A stretch of DNA of 64,000 bases. Source: Pseudo-nitzschia pungens. Its lineage: Eukaryota; Bacillariophyta; Bacillariophyceae; Bacillariales; Bacillariaceae. A model generated the notes under the pieces. It was given only the letters and a program-made list of their open reading frames with translations. It searched no databases and was not told the DNA's origin. Below are positions 32,129 to 44,393 of the stretch, one piece after another. Both the position numbers and the translations under genes were made by a program. Where the stretch lies: the NCBI GenBank assembly GCA_037355855.1, contig CM074763.1, positions 1 through 64,000 of the forward strand. Direction: 5' to 3'. Every line of letters begins with the position of its first letter. Positions within the stretch are counted from its first letter, which is position 1.

Positions 32129-33168
32129 GATTGTTTGCGATGAAATCTAAAATAGAAAATAGAGGGGTTAGATTTCGTGACGTGAATTTGACTTGAACTT
32201 GGCTCGTATGCTTTGTTTGACTGTTTGTCTGGACAAAGCAGAGATGAAAATTATGAGCACACCGATGAACCAACAAACTAACATTTGTTTCTACCGTATT
32301 TCTCGATAAAACACAACATTAGACGGATGTCACTTTTTGTATTCAAAGTAAGGATGGATCCATTGGAACCGAATCTTTTTCTTTCTCGAGAGAAAAAAAG
32401 ACCTTATGTCACACGAATATCTTTTCGGCACACCTTGCCAAATACAGTAACCCTACTCACTCAACTATGAAGTACGATGGACTACGAGTGTTGCCGGCGA
32501 AGATGACAGATGACACCACCCGAAGATGACAGATGACACAACCCAAGATTCGAAGAAATTCATTTTGAACCGAACCAAGATGAAGTGGTAAGGTTTACTG
32601 TAACCTTACTGGGCGGATTGTGAGGTTCATTGAAATTCGCAAAAATTCCTTTCGCTTGAAAAAAAAATTATTGTTCGGTCCAGACTGCGACTTCGAAGAT
32701 CGGAAGAACAATGTGGATTCATACTTGTACCCAGGCATGTTCCCAATTTTCTTTGGGTAGTTGTACTTTTTTGGGATTAAGTAAAGGCCTTATGGTTTTG
32801 GTTGCGATTGACCAAAAAGTAACATTATTATTACGTAGTATTTCACAATTTTAAAAATTTATTATGAAGTCTGAATAATAGAATTACTCCGTAACTAATT
32901 ACACTTACAAGTTCTACGACTTTTATTATGCTTTCAATGATGACAATTAAAAGTACAACACTAAGTATTTCGAGAATATTGACGAATCTCATGGGGACAA
33001 GATTCTCAACGGGTTCGCGATTCGCGAGAAGCAATCGTCATACCGTACGTGTAGTAAATACCAGGTAGTGCCTAATGAAGCGCCAATTATTTTTTACGTT
33101 TTCGTACGTTTTTGTACTTCGAATCTGAACTAAGATTACCGTACCGGTAACCAAGGTTTCGGCCTGCC
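32129..33168. other. Spacer between PhoX-like and glycosyltransferase genes
   Basis: AT-rich; it contains the promoter side of the PhoX-like gene. A repeated GAAGATGACAGATGACAC pair (near 32500-32540) is the clearest structure. Words such as GGTAAGGTTTACTGTAACC (near 32588) belong to the dispersed spacer vocabulary. No gene is supported. Confidence 0.5.
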
Positions 33169-35829
33169 TCAGATATATTCCGATGCGTTGAATGACTTCG
33201 TCTCCGTTGTAACCCAGTCAAAGGCCTTATTCCATTTGCTGTACTGATAAATATTCATCTTGATAGGATGGATTGCTGCGTGAGGGGTATTGGGCGGACG
33301 TGCCTCATCGCATTTGGAAATCATCTCCGGCTTCCCACGAGTTTTCTTGTATTCCCAACTCGTACACAACTCGATAAATTGAAAGTTCAGATCCTCGGAA
33401 GCGTCAAGCACCAGTTCAATGATCTTGGGAAATGCACATTCTAAAAATACATAGTTCGAAGCAAACACAACGGCAAAACTCTCGTACAACTCTGCAGCAG
33501 AAAGTGGTATGTACAACATATCGGCTTGCATGGGAAGTGGAATAGTCAAAAATGGACTTCCACCTCTGATGCTTTCGTTACGTTCCACAAAGAATTCTGA
33601 TCTTGAATCCGTTAACACACGAAAAAACCCGTCTCGACACTTCCTCCAAAAGGGCCAGTAGTAATCGTATAGCTGCGTTGTGTTGCCGTCGTGGTGGACT
33701 CGATAAAATTTCTGACTTGATCTGTTGGGGGGCATGCGTTCCATGGGAATGTTATCTTTATCAAGATCAGTGGGCCCGAGCTTCGTTCCCAAAATGGTCG
33801 ATTTTCGATTAACGCCATCAAAAATGTTCGTAATGTTCAACAGCATATCGTCGTGAGTGTACAACACCCCATTGATCTTTGGATGTCCTTTGTACTTTGT
33901 GACCGTGGAGAGGAGATTGTCCACGGGATCATAATAGCCATTCTGATGCTTATAGAGATTATTCTTCATATAGCGATCGTCCGTGGCCCGGACATCGATT
34001 TCGTGTTTTCCGGTCAACTCGTCGACCAGACTGTCCGAGAAGGGACCACGAATGGCAACCTTGTGGAAGCGCTGCCTCCATTTTTGGTACCAAAACAAAA
34101 CATCCCTCAGGACTTGATCGTTTCCGGCGTACTGTCCGTAATTAAATTGCCCCATTACAACCACATCACGGATGTAGCGCTCATGTTTGCGCGTGACCAT
34201 TGGAAACTCGTACCCAATCTCTGCCAAAGCAGAGAGCCACAGCTGCAACGCTTGGACATCCTCGATCCCGATAAAATTGCGCTCATACAATTCTATCCAG
34301 AGTTGCTCCATCCTGGCCGGGATGCTCCACCAGCGGTTTTCGTTGTCTGCGTTTGCGTCTGCGTTTGCGTCTGCGTTTGCATCCGTGTGGTCGTCGTCCT
34401 CAAATTCCCACTCGTCCAAAAATTCCAGCAGCGCTTCTGCTTTGTAGTACAGATCGTCCTCGGCTCGCTTGTCGACAAGCAAAGACTGCTCGTCGTTCCG
34501 ATCTCGGTAAATGTCGGGTGGCAATACCACGACCTTCAGGCCATCCTTTCGACCGGTGTCGATTTCCCCAAAGATCCGCTGGGCAACATAGGCCCTCCAG
34601 ATGTCACCGACCCGCCCGCTGACGCTAGACGGCAAAAACAGCGCAAACATGGCCCTTTGCATGTGCAGAGTGGCCTGCGCGTTGTAAGGGACGTACGTGT
34701 GCGAGGGTACCAGCAACGATCCCTTCGTGGTCAGGTGCGATATCCCATCGTAGTAGTTCTGTTGTTTTTGCGTTTGCGTTTGCGGTTGTGCTTGTGCTTC
34801 TTCTGCTGCCATGTTGGTGGCGGATGCGGATGCGGATGCGGATGTAGCATGCTTGACGTGGCGGAGAAAAAAAAGAGGTGTGGGGGTATGAATATGAGTA
34901 TTTTGTGTCCCCGTAGCGAGACGATGGATGGCATCAATGTCGGGATGGTGGTCGGCTACAAATTGCAGGACACCCACTTCCTCTTCCAGGGTAATGTCGT
35001 CGAGTTGCCCGCTCTCCATTGCAATTTTTCCGTGGGTGGCATCGTTGTGAATCTGTGTGAGGGGAAATCCTCTCGGCCACGAGGGACCCTCCGCGGTGAT
35101 ACCCATAATGGCGTGGTGGTTGAAGGCCTTTGGTCCCGTGACCACCATGGCGGCGTTTGTGAGCATCTCTGTGTCGTGGATGGGAGGTAAGACGTGCTCC
35201 TGCCCTTGTTCGTCTCGCATCATGGGCAGAAGGTTGTGGTCATCAAAATCAAAGATTATTTTCGCACCGTGAGCGATTGCGTACAAGTAACCAATATTCT
35301 TGCGAGCCATGTGACCGAATGGCATCGCTTCCAAAAAGCGCCCCACGGCAGTGTTTTTGTTTTGGCTTTTGTTTTTGCGAGTAACACTCAACGCCGCATT
35401 CTTTTTTTCCTTCTCGATCCATTCCCGTTGGGTTGTGACCGACAAAAAGACAACAACGCCCGCATCTGGATCTGTTTTTGTGTTTGTGTTTGCATCTGCA
35501 CCTGGATCTGCACCCGCACCTGGATCTGCACCCGCACCTGAATCTACACCCGCTTCTGCACCTGCATCTTCATTGGAATCCAAATGTTGCAATCGTCGGA
35601 GGTATCGGTTGTTCAAGTTCAAATTTGATTCAGTGGCGTCGGTTTGTTGCTCCATGATTCCCAGCCGTTCCATATAGTCCTCGGGAGTGTTTGCATCGGC
35701 CACAATCACCGTGCACCAACCTTTCACATTGGTAGCTCTTCGAACAGCCTCGCTTGGTTCGACATTGGTGGCGACAACATTCCATTTTGTGCAATGAACG
35801 ACGGGATCCGCTCGGAGGGATGATGGTGA

Positions 35830-35866
<37 letters not shown>

Positions 35867-36297
35867 GCGTGTTCGTTTTCACTTTCACTTTCGTGTTCGT
35901 GCCTGTAGCTTTTGGAAAGGAAGATCCGTTCTCCATCAAAGGTGCGAATTTTCTTCCCATTGAACGGCTCTTCCTCCAAGACCTTGGTTTCCGATTCGGA
36001 TTTTGATTTTGATTCGGATTCGACTTCGGATTTGGATTCGGAATGACCGTCGATGATTTGGTACTCGTGGGTGTACCGCAATTCGCGGAAGAAATGCAGT
36101 AACCTTAACGTCAGGATCAACACGAGAAACACCACCAACAAGATGGAGGGTTTCTGCCGCACAAACAGGGAGGCGCATTGAAGCTTTTGCTTTTGCTTCT
36201 GTCCCTGCTTCTGTCCCTGCCCCTGCGTCAGCTTATTGTTGGAATTTGTTATTGTTGATCTCATGGTGGCGCTGCTCGATGTGTTGCAAATGAACAA
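33169..36297 (-). CDS. STELLO-like (DUF288) type II membrane glycosyltransferase
   Basis: Single exon, 1042 aa. A short basic N-terminus is followed by one membrane span at ~51-70 (SILLVVFLVLILTLRLLHFF), the layout of Golgi type II enzymes. An acidic ESES/ENEN linker (~85-155) precedes the DUF288 pattern: KWNVVATNVEPSEAVRRA (~165), GYLYAIAHGAKIIFDFDDHN (~335) and VPYNAQATLH with FLPSSVSGRVGDIWRAY (~545-590). The C-terminal half carries VLYTHDDMLLNI (~812). The FDFDD and THDD motifs are plausible metal/nucleotide-sugar sites. In plants STELLO proteins act in the Golgi and affect cellulose synthase assembly; the substrate here is unknown. Short repeats encode several linkers (DANADANA ~645, GADPGADA ~265). 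A later Met (residue 12) is an alternative start. Confidence 0.85.
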
Positions 36298-36971
36298 TTG
36301 TTCCGCAAATCAAAAAGCTTCAAAAAATGTTGCCGGTGTACGAAGTACACATACGTAATTACGTAGTAATTACTCGTAATACGTGTACGTGTAGTAAGAT
36401 TACACGTACCGGTAGTAATTTTTTTTTTTCTTCACTGCCGTAAACCTTACTGGTGGTAAGGTTTAGAGCATTACCAGCCAGCACCACTGCTACTAATACC
36501 ACTACTAGTAATTTTGTTTGTTATTTTGTTAGTAATACTACTACTAGTACTAGTAGTAGTACGAGTAGTACTAGTAGTAGTAATATTCAATATATATAAT
36601 GATATTCTTAGTATGATAATATTATTATGATGAAATTTTTATTGTAGAATACTAGTACGCACTAAGGTTACTACTACTACTACTACTACTACTATATTGA
36701 ATTGTAAAGGGTTCTTGTGGTATGAAGAAGCAGCGGTTTGCCTGACAGCATTGCCGGACAAGGAGGAATTCTAGTACGACGAGAACCCGCCCCCATAGAC
36801 CACCACAGGAGGGGGAGGACGAGGAGACCGCGGCGTACTAGTACTACCAATAGTAGCAGTAGTACACGTACTACTAGTAGTAGTACTAGCTTGCGTCAAT
36901 CCCAATGAGCAGCATTCTATTAATGTTGTGAGTGAGGAGTGCTGTGGTCTTTTCCCCGTGTTGGGGTAAGC
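36298..36971. other. Spacer with CTAGTA/ACTACT runs
   Basis: 36340-36430 is rich in ACGTAGTAATTACTCGTAAT and GTAAGATTAC words. 36480-36700 and 36835-36890 are runs of ACTAGTAGTAGTAC and ACTACT. No gene is supported here; the frame that continues to 36886 is a shadow of the peroxidase gene. Confidence 0.65.
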
Positions 36972-39916
36972 TTAGATGTGGCAGTCCTCGAGCCGGAAGG
37001 AAGAACCCGCCAGGACCCGTAGAGACGGTAGGTCGTGTTCGGCTGGAGACGCTAAGAGAATGACGGCGTAATCGTTTCCGTGTCCAAGGAGGGATTCGGT
37101 CGGCATCTGGAGACCTCCACGGGACGTCCAGGTGTGGCAGGAGGATCGTCCGCAGGAGAGTGACTCGACGAGGGGACGAACATTGTCGGGGATATGAATG
37201 GAACCGTCGTCGCCGATTTCGACAATGTCCGTGGGATACAAGCGGATTGTAATGTCTATCATATCTGCTTCGACGTAGTCGTAGGTTACCACGAGGTTCT
37301 CTCCAACTGTGTCGTAGCACTGCTTGTCGACCCAGATCTTTGGCGATCCGTAGGGTTGGGCGGGAAAGATCTTGGGAGGTGCACGCGACGGAGACGGGGA
37401 TGGAGGATGGGTGTGGCGATCGATGACAAATACCCTTCCGACGTTGGTAGAGCTGCCAGTCGCGGCACCAGTCCCAATGTCCTGGCCCGGGTGTCGGTGA
37501 AAGGTGCAGACCCGTCCGTGCGGGCACTCGGTGGAGGGAGTCGGCTTGGAATGCCCGTGATCGATGAGCAGATTCAGCACGTCTCGGAAATCCGTAAGGA
37601 ACTTGCGGAGGTCGGAGTTGTATTGTTTGGCAAAGGGCAGGAACGGAGTGGTCGCCTCTGGCGTGTTGGTGTCCGAGGGTGGACAATCCTTGAGCAATCC
37701 CGATCCCGGTCTGGCGCAACCGACGCTTCCATCTGCGTCCATGTCCGGAATGTTTTTGACGAGGGCCACATCCGCGTTGAGCATGGCAATGGTCTTTTGA
37801 TTCGTCGCTGTGTCATTGCTGGTGGGAATGATGCCCCGCCACTGGTGACGATCGGGAATGGAGGGGAGGTCGTCGTTCCGGACGGTTTCGATGAAAAAAT
37901 CCGGGGGACTGCCGACCAGTTCCAGCCAGTAGCCTCCGTCTAGGGTGCTGACGCTGAGATCCCATTTTCCGCGGAATCCTACGTTCTCGCGAGCCATTTT
38001 TCCCACCGAGTGTGCGCCCATGAGAGCCGTGGCCTGCTGGGCATCAAAACCAAACTCCTCGGCGAAAAAGATTTGGATGGACTTGGTTCCGATGGTGCCG
38101 TGTGGTTGAGCCACGTGAGGGCCTTTCTTGGCGGAGCACTCGGTAGGATTTCCGTGGAAATCCGTCCCGCAGCCACCGGTTGCGGCAAACCGTGTCTCGC
38201 AGGTGTTTCGTCCAATCCAGTGCATCGGGAAGGTCAGGTCGTTGCCTTCCTGGGGGAGGGCCAACTCGGAGGCGACTAGACCCGAGAGCATCCAGACGTC
38301 GGTCCGAGACAATCCGAGTGGTTCGAACTTTTGCACGATTGGATCCAATGCGTCGATGGGTTTGTCCAACCCCTTGTTTTCTGGGTTGGACAAGTCAACG
38401 CATCCGTCACATCCTCCTACGCAGTCGTGGAAGACCAATCGAAGGAACTGGAATGCCAGTTTGGGTGGGTTGGAGCGAGGAAACGATGAAACGATGATGC
38501 AATGAGTTGGAGGTCGGTCAAACAAAAACAAAAACAAACGCAAAAGGCACGGATGAGCTGCGTTGTCAAATGTGCTTTGTACGGATTTGCCTTTGAACTG
38601 AATTCAATTGAGTTCAATTGAGTGTTAGATTGCGTTTGGATCACATTTCGTCGATACAAAAAAACTCACCTTTCCGATCAGGTCGTCGTCGTCGAAGATC
38701 CGCAATTCAATGTCTTGCCTGGCCAGTCGGAGAAGATGTTGAACTGCGGTATTGTCTTGAATAACGGGAATGAATCGTTCTTGATCACTGGAGAGAGCAG
38801 TGGGTTGGGATTGCGATTGCGATTGCGATTGCGGGGTTGGAGTTGGAATCGGTGATTCGTTGACCATGTTGGATGCGTTTGACGGAGATGACTCGGTGGG
38901 AGAGGAGGTCGTGGGAGCTCCCGATGGTTCGCCCGAAGGTTCCATTGACGGCGTGCCGCCGCCGCTGGTCCAGATAATGTTCCCGCCGGTATCGACCACC
39001 TTTCCGATAGTAATCTGCGAGTTGGTGGCGGACTGGGAATCGTCGGAAGTGTCGCTGTCAGAAGACTCGCTGTCGTTTTCAGTCGAGACAACGGTCTCTG
39101 TATCACCGTCGACATCACCGTCGATGGCACCGTCGCCAAGCGTGACATCTGCATTTTCCTCGATCACAACGACAGCACCATCATCACCATCATCGTCTAC
39201 TTCTTCTTCATCATCTTGTCCGTCGCCACGACTGAGATTGGTAGCATCCTCAATCATGACATTGGAATTAGAATTGTCGGTATTATTTTCAGTATCAGTA
39301 TCAATATCAGTATCGGAAATCGAATTCGAACCATTTGCATCTGTATTTGCATTTGCGTCTGCATCTGTATTTGCATCTGCATTTGCGTCTGCATCTGTAT
39401 TTACATTGGCGTCTGCGTCTGCATCTGTATTTACATTTGCGTCTGCGTCTGCATTTGCGTCTACATTCGTATTGGAGTCAGTGTTAGTACTAGTGTTGGT
39501 GAACATCCAATCGTCTTGATCTCGACTTTCGTTGGCGTTTTCGCTCCCAGCATTTTCGCCTGGACGTTCACTATCACTATCACTATCACTATCACTACTA
39601 TCACTTCCACTTCCACCTTCGTTTTCATTATCATTTTCATTCGCATCCCCACCATTGGTAGCACCATCAGCAATGGCCGAAGAGGAAGACGATCCATCGC
39701 CCGGTCCCGTCGAGCTGTTGCCAGTAGTTCCGCTTGCGTTTCCGCCTTCGTTTCCGCTTGCATCGCCGTTGCCGGTAATTCCGTTGGAGTTTGTGTTGGT
39801 GTTCACCGTCTCCCACGGATTGCCGTCGGTCAACCATTCGTGGGTCTGTTCCTGGAATTCTTCCTCGGTGCGGATCTGAGAAGAGGATCCGTTGCCGCTG
39901 CCGCTGCCGCTGCTTC

Positions 39917-39948
<32 letters not shown>

Positions 39949-42911
39949 CCATTTCCGTTTCCCTTTCGCAACAGGGCTCGGTTGGTCAAGAGGACGGCGG
40001 TTACTCCAATCGACACAACGAGAACCAAGACAATGACCGCAAAAAGGAGTTCCCTGCGTCGTAACCATCGGAAGGATCCGTTGAGGTCTTGTTCGTTTCG
40101 GTTTCGGTTTCTGTTTCTATTTCGACGATGTCTTGTCCAGGGGAATCTTCTTCCCGCCTCTGGATCGTTTTCTTCTTCATTGTAGTCGTCACCGTTGCCG
40201 ATTTCATTGCCTGGTTTGGCACGGTGGACTGTGATCTGTTCCAGACCATCACCGTGGTCGCTGCCGTTCTGGCTGTAGGTGCTGATGGTTTCTACGTGCA
40301 AGGAAAGATGTCGTTTTTGGTAGGGCGACGTGGACGAAACGGATTTGTGGGTTTCTCCTCCCTTTCCCTTTCGGGGTGAAGGTGCAGAGGAAGACGACAG
40401 GATGGCTTCCACCGCATCGCCCCGCGAGTTGATCTCGAGTTCTGTGGTAGTATCGAGTCCCTGGTAGTAAGAGTGTGGATCGCTGGAGAATCGTTTTGCC
40501 CCCGCTCCCACCGCAGCCCCCCATTCTTTGAGAGAGGCCGTAAGCGACGACAATGTGAGCCAGGGTGGCGTCGGAGCCGAGGTGTGTTTGGTCGGAGGGC
40601 TCTTGGTGGGAGTTTCGGTGGAGGTGGCCGAAAAGTAGACGCTGCTATTGTTGTCGTTGTCGTTGTCGTTGTCGTTATGGTAGCCGTGGTCGTCATCGAA
40701 GGGTTGTTCGTGCTCCAAGTCGTAGTGCTGATGGTGGTGTTTGAACATATTTTGGCTTTGCTTGGGGTCGTTGGTCCGACGTGGCGTCATGGTGGCAATC
40801 GCGGAGGGAGACGGACGCAATTCCAGCCAGGTGGCTTCCATCTGGCTGTTGCCATTTGTGTTGCCATTGCCATTTGTGTTACCATTGCCATTTGTGTTGC
40901 TGCTAGTGTTGGAGAGGGGTCTGCTGGCGCTGCTGTGACCCCCGATCGAATGCAGTGGTGATTCTTCCTCCGTGACTTCTTCCAGTACGGGCATGCTGTG
41001 GAGGCTGCGGGTGTACCGGTTGTCGTCGAGGGTATCGCAGATGTCGTCTGCTTCTTCTTCTTCTTCTTCTTCGTCATTATCTTCGTAGATCTCCGGGGTG
41101 AAGTTATATTTGTAGTTGTTTTGAGCAGACGAGGATTGATTCGCGCCGAGTGAGGTGTCGATGTGGAGGGCCGGAATCTTTTGCCTGGAGCCTTGATTGG
41201 AGTCGGGATCGCGCGGGTACGGATACACGTAGTTGCTGCTCGGTGCGGTTGCCGGCACGAACCGAAGCGTCGTTGACGCTGACGCTGACGCTGATGCTTG
41301 CGGGGTTGGAGGAGACACTGGAACCATGCCGAGTTGCTTGGGTTGCAACTGTGTTTGCAACTGCGTTTGCGGCTGCGTTTGCAATTGTGGTTGGAATTGC
41401 GGTTGTTGGTAGGTGATGATTCCGTCGCTGTGAATGGTGCCGATGCGAGCGTTTGCGTTTGCGTTTGGGTTTGCTGCGAGCCGTAGATCGCGCTCGCGCT
41501 CGGGCTGACCCTCGTGCTCAGCAAGTTCACTCCCACACTCTCCTCCCTTTACCACTGCCAGGGAAGAATTGCAGTCGTCACTGTTGTTATTGTTGCAGTT
41601 GTGCAAGACAATGGCGTTCTTGTAGCTGTCGCCTTTGGTGGTCGAAACGTTGTAGGATCCATCTCTGTGGATGGTTGCCACGCGGGACGAGTTGTAATGT
41701 GGCGAGTTGGATGAGTAGTTGGATGGCGGGGATGTGGATGTGGATGTCGATGACGTCGAGACAGAGACAGAGGCAGAGTCAGACGTAGAGACGGACGTGG
41801 ACAATGTCAACGCCGGGATGAGGGCATCTTCGTCTTCGTCTTGGTCTTTGTCTAGGTCAAAGTCGTAGTTGCCCTTGACAAACAAGGCTTCCGAGTACAG
41901 AGCGTCCGTCGTGTTTTTCGTGTTTTTCGTGTTCTTTGTTTCAGCCCCATCGATTGCCTTTCTCACAGACTCGTCGTTGCGGAAGAATTCTTGTTCTTGT
42001 TCTTGTTCTTGTTCTGGTTCTCGTTCTCGTTCTCGTTCCCTGCTGGTTGGCTCTCTTACGGTGATGGTTCCGTCGCCACGAATGGTGGCGATCTTGGGCA
42101 CCACTGGAACGAGTGTTTGTTTCTGTTGTTTCTGTTGTTTCGGCATTTGCTTTTGATGGGTGTTGGAAAACGGAGCCACAGAGGTGGTCGGTTTTTGCGT
42201 TTGCGTTTGCTTTTGCGTTTGCGTTCGTTTTTGCGTTTGCTTTTGTTGGGGTTTGTAGTTGGGGTGGCTTTGATTGGGATCGTTTTCGTTCTGTACGTGA
42301 CCGCTGATCTTGCCCTTGTTGCTGTCGCTTTTGTTGCTATTACCGTTGGTAGTCGAGTGAGTGCCATACCGAACGCTCCGCTTCATTCGCACCTCCACAG
42401 CTGTTCCGTTTCCAGGCTTGGCGGGGGGCAGGCGATCCATGTTGTGGAGCTGATTCAACCGATCTAACTGATTCAATTGCTTCAATTGATTCAACCGATT
42501 GGTCCGATCGTCGAGGGCCAAAATGATTCCGTCCTCGTCGATTTCAATGTCCTCGTCTTCTTCTTCTTCTTCTTCTTCGTCTTCGTCTTCGTGGTAGATT
42601 TCAATATCGTCCCAGAGATCGTCGTCGTTATCAATGCTATTAAAGTTGTTCTTGTTAAAGTTGTTCTTGTTCTTGGTGTTCTTGTGTTGGTTTTGGTGTT
42701 GGTGTTGGTTTTGGTGTTGGTTTTCGCCTCTGCCTAGCGCTCTGCGAAAGGGATCTTCGCAATCTTCCTTGTGGTCATTCTTGTAATCATCCTTGTAACC
42801 ATTCTTGTAATCATCGTCAAAGTCATCGTCAAAGTCAACGTCATCGTCGACGTCATCGAGATCGTCCAGGGCGTTCCATCGATAGATTTTGCTGGTGCCG
42901 AATGGAATCAT
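36972..42911 (-). CDS. Giant membrane-anchored haem peroxidase fusion, 1905 aa
   Basis: Exon 1 (42911-38670, 1414 codons) joins exon 2 (38447-36972) in phase 0 through a GTGAGT donor after LIGK and a CATTCCAG acceptor before FLRLVFHDC. The peroxidase domain spans ~1395-1905. It has the distal Arg/His motif LRLVFHDC (H1421), GGCDGCVDL, and the proximal His motif GAHSVGKMA (H1559), the pattern of plant/fungal-type haem peroxidases. Upstream are ~950 residues of low-complexity Asn/Gln/Ser/Asp sequence and one membrane span at ~950-975 (LLFAVIVLVLVVSIGVTAVL). A further ~420-residue Ser/Asn/Asp/Gly-rich linker follows. The expected topology places the peroxidase outside the cytosol. A TIxxDG motif recurs three times in the N-terminal half. 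Whether the first exon hides further introns cannot be told, but its frame is open throughout. Confidence 0.8.
39340..39480. repeat. Asp/Ala/Asn-coding hexanucleotide repeats in the peroxidase linker
   Basis: GCATCTGTATTTGCATTTGC-like words encode alternating Asp, Ala, Asn and Thr residues on the minus strand. Similar short coding repeats occur at 39565-39600 (Asp/Ser), 39915-39950 (poly-Asn) and 42545-42590 (poly-Glu). All keep the reading frame. Confidence 0.75.
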
Positions 42912-44393
42912 GGTCAGAGAGTGGCAGTGGCAGTGGAAGTGGATGCAGTGCTTGCACTTGAACTTCTACTTGTACTTGTACTTGTAATTGAAATAGAACG
43001 AGAAAGGGAAGTCGAACTTCAAGTAACCTTACTCGTTTTGTTGTGATGACGATTGCGAAGCAGACCACAAGCACAATCAATAAGGACGATTACGGCGGTA
43101 GTACCGGTAAGATTATTACTTGTTCTTCGTAATCTTACTTCGTGCTACTACTTCTTTTGGTTGTAATGACAGTAACTTTACGTGTGCGATTGCAAGTACT
43201 GTAACTTTTAAGTTACCGTACTGAACCCCGACCGCATGGATGATTTGGTTTTGGGTCGAGGAACGATGGTGTACGGTACGGTAGTACGAGTAAGTTAGTT
43301 AGTGTGATGGGATGGGATGGGATGTGTGATGCTACGGTAAACCTCATGCGAGAGGCGAGATGGGAGATGCGATGCTGCCTCCGCAAGACTTGCTTCCTCG
43401 TAGGATGTGCATTTCAAACCAATCCGCGGCTCTTGGAACGTTCCCGGAACGAGTTGTTTAGGACCTCCTCCCACCATCTCATTCCTTTCAAAAAAATTTA
43501 AAATTTAAAATTACAACACATACAAAAAAACACGAGCAAGATACGAACTGCTAAGATTACTACCAGTACATAACTTACCGCTAATTACTCGTAACTCACA
43601 GTAGAACAATGTTCGGAGTAATTACTGGCACCTGGTAAGATTACTACAGGAAGTAAGGTTTACCTTGTAACTTAGTTCTTCGAAATCAAATCAGACCGAT
43701 GGGGGCGCCGGCATCGACCAATGCTATGCCCCGCACGCACGCAAGGCATGTGACAGGCGTTTGATAATACTTCTACTAGCTAGTACGTAGTAACTTAGTT
43801 TGGGCTGTGAGGAGTGCACCGTCCCATCGTACCTGGGAACCTTACTCATACATACCTACACGTAATGTAGGATATGTAGTAAGATCTTATGTAGTCCTAT
43901 TATTATTATTATTTTTTACAGTATTTTTTTTTTTTTTAAATAATGAAAAAAATGGACTTCGTACAAGTAAGATTACACGTAATCTAAAACACAAACACGT
44001 ACAGCAGGTAGACTTCTTACAAGCAACAAATAAAAAATAGTAGTAACAGATTACATTCTGTTATCATAAGTAGTAACTACTACTATACGGGTACTGTACT
44101 TCAAATATATAACGTAGCGGAATACGGTATATGGCATGGATGGATTGTGTGCGATGTGACATGTGACATGTGACATGTGACATGTGACATGTGACATGAC
44201 GCGACGTGACGTGACGTGACGTGACGTGCCCTCGCCATGATTCGTGTTGGCGGTGGTGGACGGGAAGATAGGTGAACGTTTCGTTGGGACTGAGGCTAAC
44301 TCCGTGGACCGTCGGTCGATCCATCGGTCGATCGGTCTATTGGCTCGTGCGGAACCGAACCAGAACCGAAACGGCAACTTCCGCAGCTGCCTC
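42912..44393. other. Spacer with several microsatellites
   Basis: Holds a GGGAT repeat (43306-43325) and clusters of GTAACCTTAC/GTAAGATTAC words (43020-43230, 43555-43680). A TATTATTATT run lies near 43905. At 44153-44230 a 7-bp GACATGT array changes to a 5-bp GACGT array. No gene is supported; frames here are short and conflicting. Confidence 0.6.
44153..44230. repeat. GACATGT array switching to GACGT array
   Basis: About six to seven 7-bp units of GACATGT are followed directly by about six 5-bp units of GACGT, joined by GACGCGACGT. The arrangement looks like one microsatellite derived from the other by loss of an AT step. Confidence 0.85.

Noticed and set aside
33853..35190. Plus-strand frame of 445 codons
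   Set aside because: It is antisense to the well-supported glycosyltransferase gene and has no family signature.
36886..37719. Minus-strand frame of 277 codons
   Set aside because: It is a frame-shifted shadow of the peroxidase exon.
39216..40064. Plus-strand frames of 239-282 codons rich in Ile/Cys/Val or Ser
   Set aside because: They mirror the low-complexity Asn/Asp linker of the peroxidase fusion on the opposite strand.
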